From the NCBI RefSeq assembly GCF_902463975.1, contig NZ_CABQHJ010000007.1:1-64000 (forward strand): a stretch of DNA of 64,000 nucleotides, in the 5' to 3' direction. The notes under the pieces were generated by a model. That model was given only the letters and a program-made list of their open reading frames with translations. It was not told the DNA's origin and searched no databases. The position numbers and the translations under genes were made by a program. The DNA is from Phascolarctobacterium_A sp902463975 (GTDB lineage: Bacteria; Bacillota; Negativicutes; Acidaminococcales; Acidaminococcaceae). Positions 15,958 through 25,528 of this stretch are shown here, one piece after another. Each line of letters begins with the position of its first letter. Position 1 is the stretch's first letter.

Positions 15958-18542
15958 TGGCTGCTGCAAATGTTACGCCCATGGTACAGCAATATATGGC
16001 AGTGAAGCAGGAGCATCAGAATGAGCTGCTCTTCTTTCGCTTGGGCGATTTCTATGAAATGTTTTTTGATGACGCGCTTACTGCATCGCGTGAGCTGAAT
16101 TTAACACTGACCAAGCGCTCTAATGGTATGGAAAATATGCCGATGTGCGGTGTGCCTTATCATTCGGTGGACGGATATATCGCCAAGCTGATAAAAAAGG
16201 GTTACCGCATCGCCATCTGCGAGCAGGTGGAGGATCCCAAGCTCGCCAAAGGCATTGTTGAGCGTAAGGTTATTAAAATTATTACGCCGGGAACGGCGCT
16301 GAACGAACAGCTTCTGGAGGATAAGCATAACCGCTATCTGGTATTTTTACAGCAGGCGCAGGAAAAGGGAATGTGCCTGGCAGCGGCCGATGTAACAACG
16401 GGCGAGTGCGAATGGTTCCTTGACCAAACTTCGGAAAGCTTTTTGAATATTACCGAGCAGCTTTACAGACTGCAGCCTGCAGAGCTTGTTGTTCATTTTA
16501 CTTCGGAGGAAATGAGAGAGAAGCTGCAGGAATGGCTGGCTGCAAGATTGCCAGAATGCGTTGTTACGCATTATGACGAGAGTACGCCGGAGGCTGATTA
16601 TTTTACGCAGCACTTTGCCGGCAGTGACGTGCCGGATGAGGTACACAGTACGGTTGAGCTTTTGCTGCGCTATCTGCATGGAACGGTAATGGCCGATTTG
16701 AGCCATATTAACCGCCTGGTGCGGATTGAACGCAACAGCTTTATGAACCTTGATGTGACCGCTATCCGTAACCTGGAGCTGGTTCGCAATATGACGGATG
16801 GCTCGAAGCGCGGTACGCTGCTGCAGGTGCTTGATTTTACCAATACCTCGATGGGTGCGCGCCGTCTGCGCAGCTGGATTGAAAGTCCGCTGCTGGATGT
16901 GGGTCGCATTTATGAGCGTCAGGAGGCGGTGGCCGAGCTGGCGGCAGCTGCCGAGCTGCGCGAAGCAATTGTGGCGCAGCTGAAGGCGGTAGCGGATCTG
17001 GAGCGCATTGTCAGCCGTATTGAGGTGGGCAGTGCCAATGCCAGAGATTTGGTGGCGCTGCGCAATTCCTTAAGCGTACTGCCGGGACTGAAGGGCATTC
17101 TGGAAGGCTGTAGCAGCGGACTGCTGCGCAAGCTGTGGAAGGGCCTGCATCTGCACGAGGAGCTGGCTGCAAGATTACAGCAGGCGCTTGTCGATGAGCC
17201 GCCGTTTTCTGTCCGCGAGGGCGGCATGATTCGCACCGGCTATAATCAGGAGCTGGATGAGCTGCATCTGATTGCTGCCGACAACAAAACCTGGATGCAG
17301 AACTTTGAGCAGAAAATCAAAGAGGAAACCGGCATTAAAACCATGAAGGTCGGCTTCAACAAGGTTTTCGGCTATTATATCGAGGTAAGCAAGGGACAGA
17401 GCAGCAGCGTGCCTCCGTACTTTGTACGCAAGCAGACGCTGGTAAACGCGGAGCGCTATATTGTTCCCGAGCTTAAGGAGTTCGAGAATAAGATTCTCGG
17501 CGCCAAGGAAAAAATTGAGCAGCTGGAATATTATCTGTTTGATGAGCTGCGTACATTGATTCGCGGCAAAATCAAGGAGATTCAGGAAACTGCCCGCGCC
17601 GTCAGCTATATTGATGTGCTGACAGGCTTGGCTGAGGCTGCCTATAAATATAATTATGTAAGACCTGAGCTGAATAATAACGGCGAAATCAAGATTGTTG
17701 ACGGACGCCATCCCGTAGTAGAGCGCTTGCTGGAAAAGGAGATTTTTGTCCCCAACAATACCAATCTGAATAATACCGACGAGCGCATGATAATTATTAC
17801 CGGTCCGAATATGGCAGGTAAATCAACCTACATGCGTCAGGTGGCGCTGTTGGTGCTGATGACGCAAATCGGCAGCTTTATTCCTGCGCGTCAGGCGAGC
17901 GTTTGCCCGGTAGATAAAATTTTTACGCGTGTAGGCGCCAGCGATGACCTGGCGACAGGCCAGAGCACCTTTATGGTGGAAATGAATGAGGTAGCGCAGA
18001 TTTTGAAATACGCTACGAAAAACAGCCTGATTATCCTTGACGAGGTGGGCCGTGGCACCAGCACCTTTGACGGTATGAGCATTGCCCACGCTGTTATGGA
18101 ATATATCCATGACCGCATCAAGGCGAAAACGCTGTTTGCTACGCACTATCATCAGCTGATTGCCTTGGAGGATGTGCTGAGCGGTGTGAAAAATTATTCC
18201 GTTGCCGTTAAAGAAAGAGGCAAGGATATTATCTTCCTGCGCCGTATTGTACCGGGCGGAACCGACCGCAGCTACGGCGTACATGTTGCACGCCTCGCCG
18301 GTCTGCCGAAGAAGGTGCTGGAGCGTTCGGAAGAGCTGCTGAAGGAATATGATAATGACAACGGCCGTGTACAGCAGCCTGCAGCTGCTGCAGCACCGCA
18401 GGATAATATGATGGGCTCGCTGTTTGGCAGTTCTATTGCCAATGAGCTTTTGAAGCTCGATGTTATGAGCATGACACCGATTGAGGCGATGAGCGCCTTG
18501 TATAAATTGCAGGATGAAGCAAGAAAGGAGCTGGGTAAATAA
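15957..18542 (+). CDS. mutS: DNA mismatch repair protein MutS
   Basis: An 861-residue mismatch sensor ATPase. The N-terminal mismatch-binding domain has the Phe-x-Glu motif in FRLGDFYEMFFDDA (about 25-38). It continues through connector, lever and clamp domains to the ATPase with Walker A GPNMAGKSTYMR near residue 615, the DEVGRGTSTFDG signature and ATHYHQL. The Ala/Gln-rich linker near 800 leads to the usual C-terminal segment. Length is normal. Start and stop each overlap a neighbour by one base, so translation is coupled with miaB and mutL. Confidence 0.98.
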   Translation: MAAANVTPMVQQYMAVKQEHQNELLFFRLGDFYEMFFDDALTASRELNLTLTKRSNGMENMPMCGVPYHSVDGYIAKLIKKGYRIAICEQVEDPKLAKGIVERKVIKIITPGTALNEQLLEDKHNRYLVFLQQAQEKGMCLAAADVTTGECEWFLDQTSESFLNITEQLYRLQPAELVVHFTSEEMREKLQEWLAARLPECVVTHYDESTPEADYFTQHFAGSDVPDEVHSTVELLLRYLHGTVMADLSHINRLVRIERNSFMNLDVTAIRNLELVRNMTDGSKRGTLLQVLDFTNTSMGARRLRSWIESPLLDVGRIYERQEAVAELAAAAELREAIVAQLKAVADLERIVSRIEVGSANARDLVALRNSLSVLPGLKGILEGCSSGLLRKLWKGLHLHEELAARLQQALVDEPPFSVREGGMIRTGYNQELDELHLIAADNKTWMQNFEQKIKEETGIKTMKVGFNKVFGYYIEVSKGQSSSVPPYFVRKQTLVNAERYIVPELKEFENKILGAKEKIEQLEYYLFDELRTLIRGKIKEIQETARAVSYIDVLTGLAEAAYKYNYVRPELNNNGEIKIVDGRHPVVERLLEKEIFVPNNTNLNNTDERMIIITGPNMAGKSTYMRQVALLVLMTQIGSFIPARQASVCPVDKIFTRVGASDDLATGQSTFMVEMNEVAQILKYATKNSLIILDEVGRGTSTFDGMSIAHAVMEYIHDRIKAKTLFATHYHQLIALEDVLSGVKNYSVAVKERGKDIIFLRRIVPGGTDRSYGVHVARLAGLPKKVLERSEELLKEYDNDNGRVQQPAAAAAPQDNMMGSLFGSSIANELLKLDVMSMTPIEAMSALYKLQDEARKELGK

Positions 18543-20641
18543 TGGCAGAAGAGCATGCCGTCCGTTTGTTGGATACGAATACCGCCAATCAGATTGCTGC
18601 CGGCGAGGTTGTAGAAAAGCCTGCGTCCGTAGTAAAGGAATTGGTTGAGAACGCACTGGATGCCGGTGCGGATAAAATTGAAGTAACGATTTTTGCCGGC
18701 GGTACGGAATATATCAGAGTAACTGATAATGGCTGTGGCATGAGTGAGGCTGATGCCAAAATGGCTGTGCTACGCCATGCCACAAGCAAGCTTACGAAGG
18801 CTGAGGATTTGCTGAGTCTGAATACTTTGGGCTTTCGCGGTGAAGCCTTGCCCAGTATTGCCTCTGTTTCTAACTTTACGCTGCTTACCCGTCCGGAGAG
18901 TGAGGAATTCGCTACTTCTGTGCATATCGACGGCGGCGAAAACACGGAGGTTACGGCAAGCGGCGGCAGTACGGGTACTACTGTTATTGTAGAGAATCTG
19001 TTCTTTAACGTGCCTGCACGCCGTAAATTCCTGAAAACAGTGAGCACTGAAGGACGTTATATCAGCGAGCTTTTGACAAGGCTGGCGCTCTCGCGTCCTG
19101 ATGTGCGCTTTAAGCTGGTGAACAATGATAAAGAGGTGCTCAGCACTCCCGGTGATGGAGATTTGGAGCATGCGATTAAAGCACTGTATGGCAAGAATGT
19201 TGCCGAAAACCTTTTGGAGGTATCGCTGAACGATCCTAAGGTAAGAGTTAGCGGCTTTATCGGCAAGCCTACGCTGTTGAAGGGAACGCGCCAGTGGCAG
19301 ACGTTCTTCGTTAACGGCCGCTGCATCGGCAGCAAAATGCTTTCCAAGGCCATGGACCATGCTTATCAGTCGCAGATTCCCAAAAGCGGCTTTCCCTTTG
19401 CTGTTATCAATATAACAGTTGATACAGCCAGCGTTGATGTTAATGTGCATCCGCAGAAGAGTGAGATTAAATTCAGTGATGACAGCCTTATTTACAAGGC
19501 TATGTATAAGGCGCTGACCGATGCACTGACGAAGCCGATGAGCGCGCAAAAGACGCAGGTAACGCTGCTGCCTGATTCAGAGCTGAATGTGTTTGTGAAG
19601 CCGCAGCCGCAAGCTGTTTCTGTGCCGGTTACGCCTGCACCGCAGCCTAAGCCGGAGTATCAGCCGCAGCAGCCTGTGTTCAAAGGTGGCGCGGAGCAGA
19701 TTTTCAAAACGCCGGAACGCAGGGAAGAGCCACAGAGCGCAGCCGAGCCAGTGTTCAAGAGCAGCGCAGAGCCGATTTTCAAAACGCCGGAGCGTAATGA
19801 GGAGCAGCCTGCAGCAGAAGAGCTGTTGGTAAATGAGCAGCAGCCTGTGCCTACCGTAAAAAAAGAGCAGGCAGAGCAGCAGGCTATGTGGCAGCCGTTT
19901 GATGATTTCAACAAAACATCTGCAACCGTTTCCTATACCAAGGGATATCAGGAGCCTGTACTGGAGGTGCATGAGGCGCGCAGCGAATTTGCCAAACCGC
20001 AGCCGACGGAGGCTGCACCTGCGGTCAATAGGGAAACTATTGCTTTTACTGATACTGACAGTGGCATGGATACTATCTGGCCGATTGGACAGGTTGATAA
20101 AACCTTTATTATTGCCCAAAGCGAAACAACGCTTTATCTTATCGACCAGCATGCTGCCCATGAGCGTATTCTTTATGACAAGCTGGTGGCTTCGCATGAG
20201 CAGATTCCGTCGCAGCAGCTTTTGATGCCGCTTTATGTGGATATGGCTGCCGATGATATTGCATTGATTGAGGAGCACAGGGACGAATTTCTGGCTTTGG
20301 GTGTTGATGCAGCCAGCGCCGGCGAAAGCCTGCTGCGCGTGAGCAGTTTGCCGGCGGATATCAAGGCAGATGCTGCTGAAGATTTTATCAATGCTATCAG
20401 CAAAATGCTGCGGGAAATGCGTAATGTCAATGGCAGCGATTTGCGGCAGGAGGTACTGCACATGACTGCCTGCAAGGCGGCAATTAAGGCAGGACAGCTG
20501 CTGAATATGCGGCAGATGCGTCAGCTGATTATTGATTTGTGCAATACCACGCATCCGTTTACCTGCCCGCACGGCAGACCTTGCATGATTGAAATTGACA
20601 GCAATCAGCTGTATAAAATGTTTAAAAGGACGGGCTTTTGA
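18542..20641 (+). CDS. mutL: DNA mismatch repair protein MutL (endonuclease type)
   Basis: A 699-residue protein with an N-terminal GHKL ATPase (ENALDAGAD, DNGCGM, GFRGEALPSIASV), a transducer domain to about 330, a Pro/Glu-rich linker and the C-terminal dimerisation/endonuclease domain. The C-domain carries DQHAAHERILYD, ACKAAIKAGQ and FTCPHGRP, the set found in nicking MutL proteins of bacteria lacking MutH. The metal motif ends in Asp where the family consensus DQHA(x2)E(x4)E has Glu. The linker holds two tandem copies of an FKxxAExIFKTPERxEE unit (19677-19803). Confidence 0.97.
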   Translation: MAEEHAVRLLDTNTANQIAAGEVVEKPASVVKELVENALDAGADKIEVTIFAGGTEYIRVTDNGCGMSEADAKMAVLRHATSKLTKAEDLLSLNTLGFRGEALPSIASVSNFTLLTRPESEEFATSVHIDGGENTEVTASGGSTGTTVIVENLFFNVPARRKFLKTVSTEGRYISELLTRLALSRPDVRFKLVNNDKEVLSTPGDGDLEHAIKALYGKNVAENLLEVSLNDPKVRVSGFIGKPTLLKGTRQWQTFFVNGRCIGSKMLSKAMDHAYQSQIPKSGFPFAVINITVDTASVDVNVHPQKSEIKFSDDSLIYKAMYKALTDALTKPMSAQKTQVTLLPDSELNVFVKPQPQAVSVPVTPAPQPKPEYQPQQPVFKGGAEQIFKTPERREEPQSAAEPVFKSSAEPIFKTPERNEEQPAAEELLVNEQQPVPTVKKEQAEQQAMWQPFDDFNKTSATVSYTKGYQEPVLEVHEARSEFAKPQPTEAAPAVNRETIAFTDTDSGMDTIWPIGQVDKTFIIAQSETTLYLIDQHAAHERILYDKLVASHEQIPSQQLLMPLYVDMAADDIALIEEHRDEFLALGVDAASAGESLLRVSSLPADIKADAAEDFINAISKMLREMRNVNGSDLRQEVLHMTACKAAIKAGQLLNMRQMRQLIIDLCNTTHPFTCPHGRPCMIEIDSNQLYKMFKRTGF

Positions 20642-21429
20642 TGCTTACAGGCAAAATTGGCGTAACAACGGCCAGAAATGCTACAGGCAGCGCCGCTGCA
20701 GCTCAGGCCAGGGCCTGGGCGGAGCAGCTAGGTGCAATTTACGTAGAGCGACCGCATAATATGGGCGTAGACGAGCTTATGGCGCAATATGACCTGTCGG
20801 CACTTGTTGTGGGCGAAAAGGATGGTCCGCGTATTCACAGTGCCGTAGGCAGCTTTGCCTATCATCCGGGTATGGCGGTGCTGCGTCTGCAGCAGCTGAA
20901 GCGTGGTACGACGGAGCATTTGCTGACGGCTTTGGACCTGCGTCCGGGAAAAAGAGTGCTGGATGCTACGCTGGGACTTGCTGCTGATGCCGCCATCAGC
21001 TCGTATATTGTCGGGGACGAAGGAACAGTTGTGGGGCTGGAGGCTTCACCGCTGCTTCATTTTGCCGTGAGCTATGGTTTGCAGCATTATGTGGCAGAAG
21101 ATGCAGACCTGACGGCAGCACTGCGCCGGATTCAGCCGGCGCAGGCGTTGGCGGAGAATTATCTGGCGCAGTGTGCGCCGGACAGCTTTGACGTTGTTTA
21201 TTTCGATCCGATGTTCCGTCATCCTGTAAATGGTGCCAAGGGCATGGAAGCATTGCGTCCGCTTTCCTACGAGGAAGCGCTGTCGGCAGAAACGCTGCAG
21301 CTTGCATTGCGTGTAGCGCCGCGCGTGGTTATCAAGGAGCGCAGCGAATATATTCTGCGCGAGTATGGCTGCGAGGAATTTATCGGCGGCAAATACAGCA
21401 GGATTAAGTACGGAATAATAAAAAGGTGA
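20641..21429 (+). CDS. Class I SAM-dependent methyltransferase, RsmJ/YhiQ-like
   Basis: A 262-residue protein resembling PF04445 (RsmJ, 16S rRNA G1516 N2-methyltransferase). SAM-site elements are RVLDATLGLAADAAISSY (motif I, DATLG in place of DxGxG) and VVGLEASP, and the likely catalytic VVYFDPMF resembles the YLDPMFP motif of YhiQ. The ATG at 20641 overlaps the mutL stop by one base; a TTG three bases upstream is less likely. In this cluster it is probably another RNA modification enzyme; the exact target is inferred. Confidence 0.75.
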   Translation: MLTGKIGVTTARNATGSAAAAQARAWAEQLGAIYVERPHNMGVDELMAQYDLSALVVGEKDGPRIHSAVGSFAYHPGMAVLRLQQLKRGTTEHLLTALDLRPGKRVLDATLGLAADAAISSYIVGDEGTVVGLEASPLLHFAVSYGLQHYVAEDADLTAALRRIQPAQALAENYLAQCAPDSFDVVYFDPMFRHPVNGAKGMEALRPLSYEEALSAETLQLALRVAPRVVIKERSEYILREYGCEEFIGGKYSRIKYGIIKR

Positions 21430-21432
21430 TTT

Positions 21433-22368
21433 ATGTTGCAAAAACCCAAGGTAGTTGTTATTTTAGGAGCGACAGCAACCGGAAAAAGTCATTGCGCTAT
21501 TGAGATTGCCAAGCAGTTTCAGGGGGAAATAATTTCCGGTGATTCAATGCTGGTTTATAAAAATATGAATATCGGTACGGCGAAGCCTACTGCTGAAGAA
21601 CTGGAGGCTGTGCCGCATCATCTGGTGGATATTCTGCCGCCGGATGCATCCTTCAGCGTTGTGGGTTTTAAGGAGCGTGCTGCTACGCTGATTACGGAAA
21701 TCAATGCGCGCGGACATCTGCCGATAATTGCCGGCGGTACAGGTCTGTACATAAAAGCATTGCTTGAGGATTATGCCTTTAACAATGCGGATGAGGACAG
21801 CGAGCTGCGCCGCAGGCTGGAGGCCGAGGCGCAGGAAAAGGGCGCGTTGGCGCTGCATGCGCGCCTGCAGGAGTTGGCGCCGCAGGAGGCGCAGCGCATT
21901 CATCCCAATAATGTGCGTCGCGTTATCCGTGCACTGGAATCTGCTATGCAGGGCGAGGCTGTCAACCAATATGGTGCGCAGGAAAGTCCTTATGATGCTG
22001 TGGTTATCGGCTTGGAGATGGAGCGTCAGGCGCTGTACGAGCGCATCAACAAACGTGTGGATTTGATGCTGGAGGCCGGTCTGGAGCAGGAGGTGCGCAG
22101 CCTGCTGGAGCAGGGGGTAGTGCCCGAGTGCCAGTCAATGCAGAGCATCGGCTACAGACAGATGGTGTGGTATCTTAACGGCAGCATGGATTACGCTGCT
22201 GCCGTAGACAAGCTGAAGCAGGCAACGCGTAACTTTGCTAAACGGCAGATTACCTGGTATAAAAAAATGCCTTATATTCACTGGCTGCATTTGGATGATG
22301 AGCCTGATTATCAACAGGCAGTGGCAGAAATTTCCGAAATACTTGTAGAAAGTGGCATTTCGGTGTAA
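21433..22368 (+). CDS. miaA: tRNA dimethylallyltransferase
   Basis: A 311-residue enzyme that transfers the dimethylallyl group from DMAPP to A37 of tRNAs. The P-loop LGATATGKSHCAIEIA is at residues 10-26, followed by GDSMLVYKNMNIGTAKP (residues 37-53), the IAGGTGLYIKALLEDYAF loop and the QSMQSIGYRQM motif. Length is normal. It lies just upstream of hfq, as in many bacteria, and supplies the substrate of MiaB encoded 7 kb upstream in the same run. Confidence 0.97.
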   Translation: MLQKPKVVVILGATATGKSHCAIEIAKQFQGEIISGDSMLVYKNMNIGTAKPTAEELEAVPHHLVDILPPDASFSVVGFKERAATLITEINARGHLPIIAGGTGLYIKALLEDYAFNNADEDSELRRRLEAEAQEKGALALHARLQELAPQEAQRIHPNNVRRVIRALESAMQGEAVNQYGAQESPYDAVVIGLEMERQALYERINKRVDLMLEAGLEQEVRSLLEQGVVPECQSMQSIGYRQMVWYLNGSMDYAAAVDKLKQATRNFAKRQITWYKKMPYIHWLHLDDEPDYQQAVAEISEILVESGISV

Positions 22369-22447
22369 AATATAAGTATAAAGAGGAGTGTAGGTTTTTA
22401 GGAATCTGTGCTTCCGGAGATAACGAAATGAGTAGGAGGGGCTTTTA

Positions 22448-22699
22448 ATGATTACTTCAGTAAAACCCGCAATGAATTTGCAAGACAGCTTTTTAAACCA
22501 TGTTCGCAAGGAAAACCTGGGTGTTATTATCTATCTGATGAATGGCTTCCAAATTCGTGGCTTGGTAAGAGGCTTTGACAATTTTACCGTTATTATTGAA
22601 AACGAAGGCAAGCAGCAGCTTGTGTACAAGCATGCTATTTCCACTATTTCCCCGGCAACTAATATTACTATTATGCAGCCTGAGAAAAAAGAATTTTAA
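22448..22699 (+). CDS. hfq: RNA chaperone Hfq
   Basis: An 83-residue Sm-like hexameric RNA chaperone. Sm1 contains LQDSFLNHVRKENLGVIIYL followed by MNGFQIRGLVRGFDNFTV, and Sm2 is QQLVYKHAISTISP (the YKHAI box contacts U-rich RNA). The start has GGAGGGG before it. The C-terminal tail is short, as in Firmicute Hfq. Its presence is relevant to the small RNAs predicted in this window. Confidence 0.97.
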   Translation: MITSVKPAMNLQDSFLNHVRKENLGVIIYLMNGFQIRGLVRGFDNFTVIIENEGKQQLVYKHAISTISPATNITIMQPEKKEF

Positions 22700-22718
22700 T
22701 ATAGTATAGGTATGAAGA

Positions 22719-22747
22719 AAAACGGCGCAACAGCGTTGTTTTTCTTT
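22719..22747 (+). terminator. Terminator after hfq
   Basis: AAAACGGCGC / GCGTTGTTTT stem with two G-T pairs and an AACA loop, ending in a T-rich run. Confidence 0.75.
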
Positions 22748-22811
22748 TTCTGAAGATGAATGCACCAGAAATTTTTGCTAATGGCAGATTTGTAGGGTGG
22801 AGGCAGGTTTT

Positions 22812-23705
22812 ATGTTTGACTATCTGGCATTGTTCCAGGAATATCTGATGGTAGAGCTGGGTTTGTCTAAAAATACGCAGCTGGCGTATCTGCGTGATTT
22901 GCGCCTGCTGATGAAAAGCCTGCAGCTGAAAGCAGATGAAGAGCTGCTGCAGGTTTCGCGACAGCAGCTGATTGCCTATCTTGTACGTTTGAAGCAGGAG
23001 GGACGTGCAGCTTCTACGGTAGCACGCAAGCTGGCTTCGATAAAAGCGTTTTACCGTTTTCTGACGGCAGAGCGTTATATCCGCCGTAATCCTGCCGAGG
23101 TGCTGGAGGCGGCGAGCAGAGGACTGCATTTGCCGAAGGTGCTGAGCGTTCAGGAGGTAGAAAGGCTTTTGGATGAGCCTAATTTGGGAACCTTGGACGG
23201 CTATCGCGACAAGACGATGTTGGAGCTGTTATATGCTACCGGCATGCGTGTTTCGGAGCTGGTAAATGTGCCGGTGAAGAATGTTGATATGAAGATGCAG
23301 TATGTTATTGTTATGGGCAAGGGCTCCAAGGAACGTATGCTTCCCTTAGGACGCACTGCACTGCATTATCTGGAGCATTATCTGACGGTAGTAAGGCCGC
23401 AGCTGTTGCATGGCAAGCCCGATAAGGCTGCAGAGCTTTTCGTGACAGGCTGGGGCGGACCGATGACGCGGGAGCGTTTTTACGAAATAATTGTGGCCTA
23501 TGGCAAGAGCGCAGGCATCAGCAAGCGCGTTACACCGCATATGCTGCGCCATTCCTTTGCTACGCATCTTTTAAATAATGGTACCGATCTGCGCATAGTA
23601 CAGGAGCTTTTGGGACATGCTGATATTTCTACAACGCAAATATATACGCATCTTGATGTGGAGCGCTTGCGTGAGGTGTATGATAAGGCACATCCAAGGG
23701 CTTAA
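22812..23705 (+). CDS. xerD: Tyrosine recombinase XerD
   Basis: A 297-residue site-specific recombinase that resolves chromosome dimers at dif. It has the N-terminal core-binding SAM-like domain (FQEYLMVELGLSKNTQLAYL) and the catalytic domain with R in ATGMRVSELVNVP, then HMLRHSFATHLL, LGHADISTTQIYTHL (R, H, H and Tyr nucleophile). ATG 22812 is taken because GGAGG is well spaced; a GTG at 22797 overlaps that ribosome site. XerC versus XerD assignment rests on overall form. Confidence 0.9.
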   Translation: MFDYLALFQEYLMVELGLSKNTQLAYLRDLRLLMKSLQLKADEELLQVSRQQLIAYLVRLKQEGRAASTVARKLASIKAFYRFLTAERYIRRNPAEVLEAASRGLHLPKVLSVQEVERLLDEPNLGTLDGYRDKTMLELLYATGMRVSELVNVPVKNVDMKMQYVIVMGKGSKERMLPLGRTALHYLEHYLTVVRPQLLHGKPDKAAELFVTGWGGPMTRERFYEIIVAYGKSAGISKRVTPHMLRHSFATHLLNNGTDLRIVQELLGHADISTTQIYTHLDVERLREVYDKAHPRA

Positions 23706-23720
23706 GAAGGGAGAACAGCT

Positions 23721-24992
23721 ATGACAAGAAGAAGGAAGGAAAAATCCTCCGGCAGCAAGTATGGTGTTCTGATTTTAATAGCAATTGTGGCAGTAATTGC
23801 CATTGCCTGCGGACTTTTCTTTGCCAATAGCCAAAGCAAAAAGGATGTGTTGGCTAAAAAGGGCGATGAGGCGCAGAATATTAGTCTGTTGGACGAGTCC
23901 ATAGAGGCGCAGCGTCTGCTGGATAATATTTTGTTGCAGAAAAATAATTGGCAGTTGATTGAAAACGATCACGGCAAAAAGGATGTTGAGGTTGAAGAAT
24001 CTGGTGCCAAAGTGCAGATTAACCAGCGTGAGCTGGCAGTTGGCGTACCCTCCGGTACAAGCCTTGCCGGTGCCTGCGATTGGCTGCAGACCAAGGCTGA
24101 GCAGGCCGGACTGGTTTATATCAGCGGTAAGCCTGCCAAATATAAAAAATGGGATGCTTATAAGGCAGAAATAGGTATTAAGGTTAAGGCCGGTGCAGGC
24201 AGCAAGAGCTTTGTAACGGATACTGTGATTTTCTTCCATAACAGTAACCTGACCAAGCAGGATAAGGATGTTAAGGATTTACCTGAGCAAAAGGCAGAAG
24301 AGGAGCAGCAGGGGACCGTCAGGCAATTCAGAGGAAAAGTAGCCATCGTTATTGATGACTGCGGTTATGATATGGCGCCGGTGCGCAAGCTGCTGAATAC
24401 CGGTCTGCCGTTCAGCTATGCGATATTGCCGTATAAGCAGTACAGCAGCGATGTTCTGGAGATGGTAAAGGCTAAAGGACGTGTGCCGATGCTGCATCTG
24501 CCGATGGAGCCTATTGACCGCAGTGCTATGAGCGAGGGAGCTACTACTGTCCGTACGGATTTGCCTGCGGCGGAGAAGCTGTCCTTGACGCGACGTGCGC
24601 TTAACAGTCTGCCGGGAGTTATGGGTGTAAATAATCATCAGGGCTCGAAGGCGACTGCTGATAAGGATACTATGCGAGTTGTTTTGCAGGAGCTGCGGCG
24701 GCAAAAGCTGTTTTTTGTGGACAGCCGTACAAATTCTGCTTCGGTAGCACGCAATATGGCGCAGCAGTTGGGTGTTTCTACGGCCCGTAATGATATCTTT
24801 TTGGATAACAGCTCTGACGTGCAGGCGATTCGTCAGCAGATATATAAGGCTTTCGCTATGGCGGAAAAGAATGGCAGCGTTATTGCTATCTGTCATGCCA
24901 GACCGAATACTGCTAAATGCTGGGAGATGTATGCGGCGGAGTTTAAGCGGACGGGGATAACCTTTGTGCCGGTGACGGAGCTGCTGTATTAA
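23721..24992 (+). CDS. Divergent polysaccharide deacetylase family protein
   Basis: A 423-residue protein with an N-terminal membrane anchor (VLILIAIVAVIAIACGLFFA, residues about 16-36) and a C-terminal divergent polysaccharide deacetylase domain (PF04748, residues about 205-420). Conserved pieces are VAIVIDDCGYDM, HLPMEP, MGVNNHQGSKAT, FFVDSRT and ICHARPNT, which hold the metal and catalytic residues. The middle (about 60-165) is a separate beta/alpha region of unknown role. Members are periplasmic in diderms and thought to act on cell-envelope polysaccharide. Confidence 0.85.
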   Translation: MTRRRKEKSSGSKYGVLILIAIVAVIAIACGLFFANSQSKKDVLAKKGDEAQNISLLDESIEAQRLLDNILLQKNNWQLIENDHGKKDVEVEESGAKVQINQRELAVGVPSGTSLAGACDWLQTKAEQAGLVYISGKPAKYKKWDAYKAEIGIKVKAGAGSKSFVTDTVIFFHNSNLTKQDKDVKDLPEQKAEEEQQGTVRQFRGKVAIVIDDCGYDMAPVRKLLNTGLPFSYAILPYKQYSSDVLEMVKAKGRVPMLHLPMEPIDRSAMSEGATTVRTDLPAAEKLSLTRRALNSLPGVMGVNNHQGSKATADKDTMRVVLQELRRQKLFFVDSRTNSASVARNMAQQLGVSTARNDIFLDNSSDVQAIRQQIYKAFAMAEKNGSVIAICHARPNTAKCWEMYAAEFKRTGITFVPVTELLY

Positions 24993-25069
24993 ATCAGTAT
25001 TAGGTGTTTGATTCAACTTCTTTCATAACTGAAAGAAGTTGCTAAGAAAGGTTCGCGCCTGATAACTGC

Positions 25070-25287
25070 GCAACTAACATATCGTTCCGCTCAGAAAAAA
25101 ATTTCCCGTGCCCACAGGGCACAACGCAAATTTCGTGTGGAACCAGAACGAAGCGCCGCAAAACTCGCGCTAAGCTAAGATTTTTTGCAATCTGAGTGCG
25201 GAATAGCGCTCAAACAGTTGCGCCGCTTCTATGGTTCCAGACACTCATTTTCTAAAATTTTTATTCACTACACGATATATCAGTTGC
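25070..25287. repeat. MITE-like palindromic element, copy A
   Basis: A 218-bp non-coding element bounded by inverted ends GCAACTAACATATCG (25070-25084) and CGATATATCAGTTGC (25273-25287). A second, inner inverted repeat, GTGTGGAACCAGAACGAAGC, pairs with GCTTCTATGGTTCCAGACAC. A related 258-bp copy lies at 44057-44314. The whole unit could fold into a long hairpin; no transposase is inside or nearby. Confidence 0.7.
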
Positions 25288-25333
25288 TTGCTCTGGTGTG
25301 TTGTTCAAAAGTTGTAATTCTTAAGAAAAATTG

Positions 25334-25467
25334 GCTCTCCTTGGGGAGAGCTGTCGCCTAAAAGGCGACTGAGAGGGGATTGTTCGTGAATAGTGTTTTA
25401 TACGGTAAAATGATACACCCCTCTCCGTCATCGCTACGCGATGCCACCTCTCCCCAAGGAGAGGCTC
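25334..25467. repeat. Paired GC-rich palindromic repeats (BIME-like)
   Basis: GGCTCTCCTTGGGGAGAGC with TCGCCTAAAAGGCGACTGAG on the left and ACCCCTCTCCGTCATCGC, ACGCGATGCCACCTCTCCCC, AAGGAGAGGCTC on the right form head-to-head modules. Together with the MITE-like element they fill the 536-bp gap between the deacetylase and aminotransferase genes. Related modules occur at 44.3 and 52.7 kb. Confidence 0.7.
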
Positions 25468-25528
25468 TTATGAGTACATATTCTGTTTGCAAAACTCTAA
25501 TTTACATAAACTGAATCGAGGTAAGAAA

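Noticed and set aside
22369..22447. A separate small gene or riboswitch between miaA and hfq
   Set aside because: No conserved aptamer or convincing frame was seen in this 79-base gap; only the hfq ribosome site is clear.
25334..25467. CRISPR-like array from the repeated palindromes
   Set aside because: The units are a few palindromes in opposing orientation without regular spacers or cas genes.
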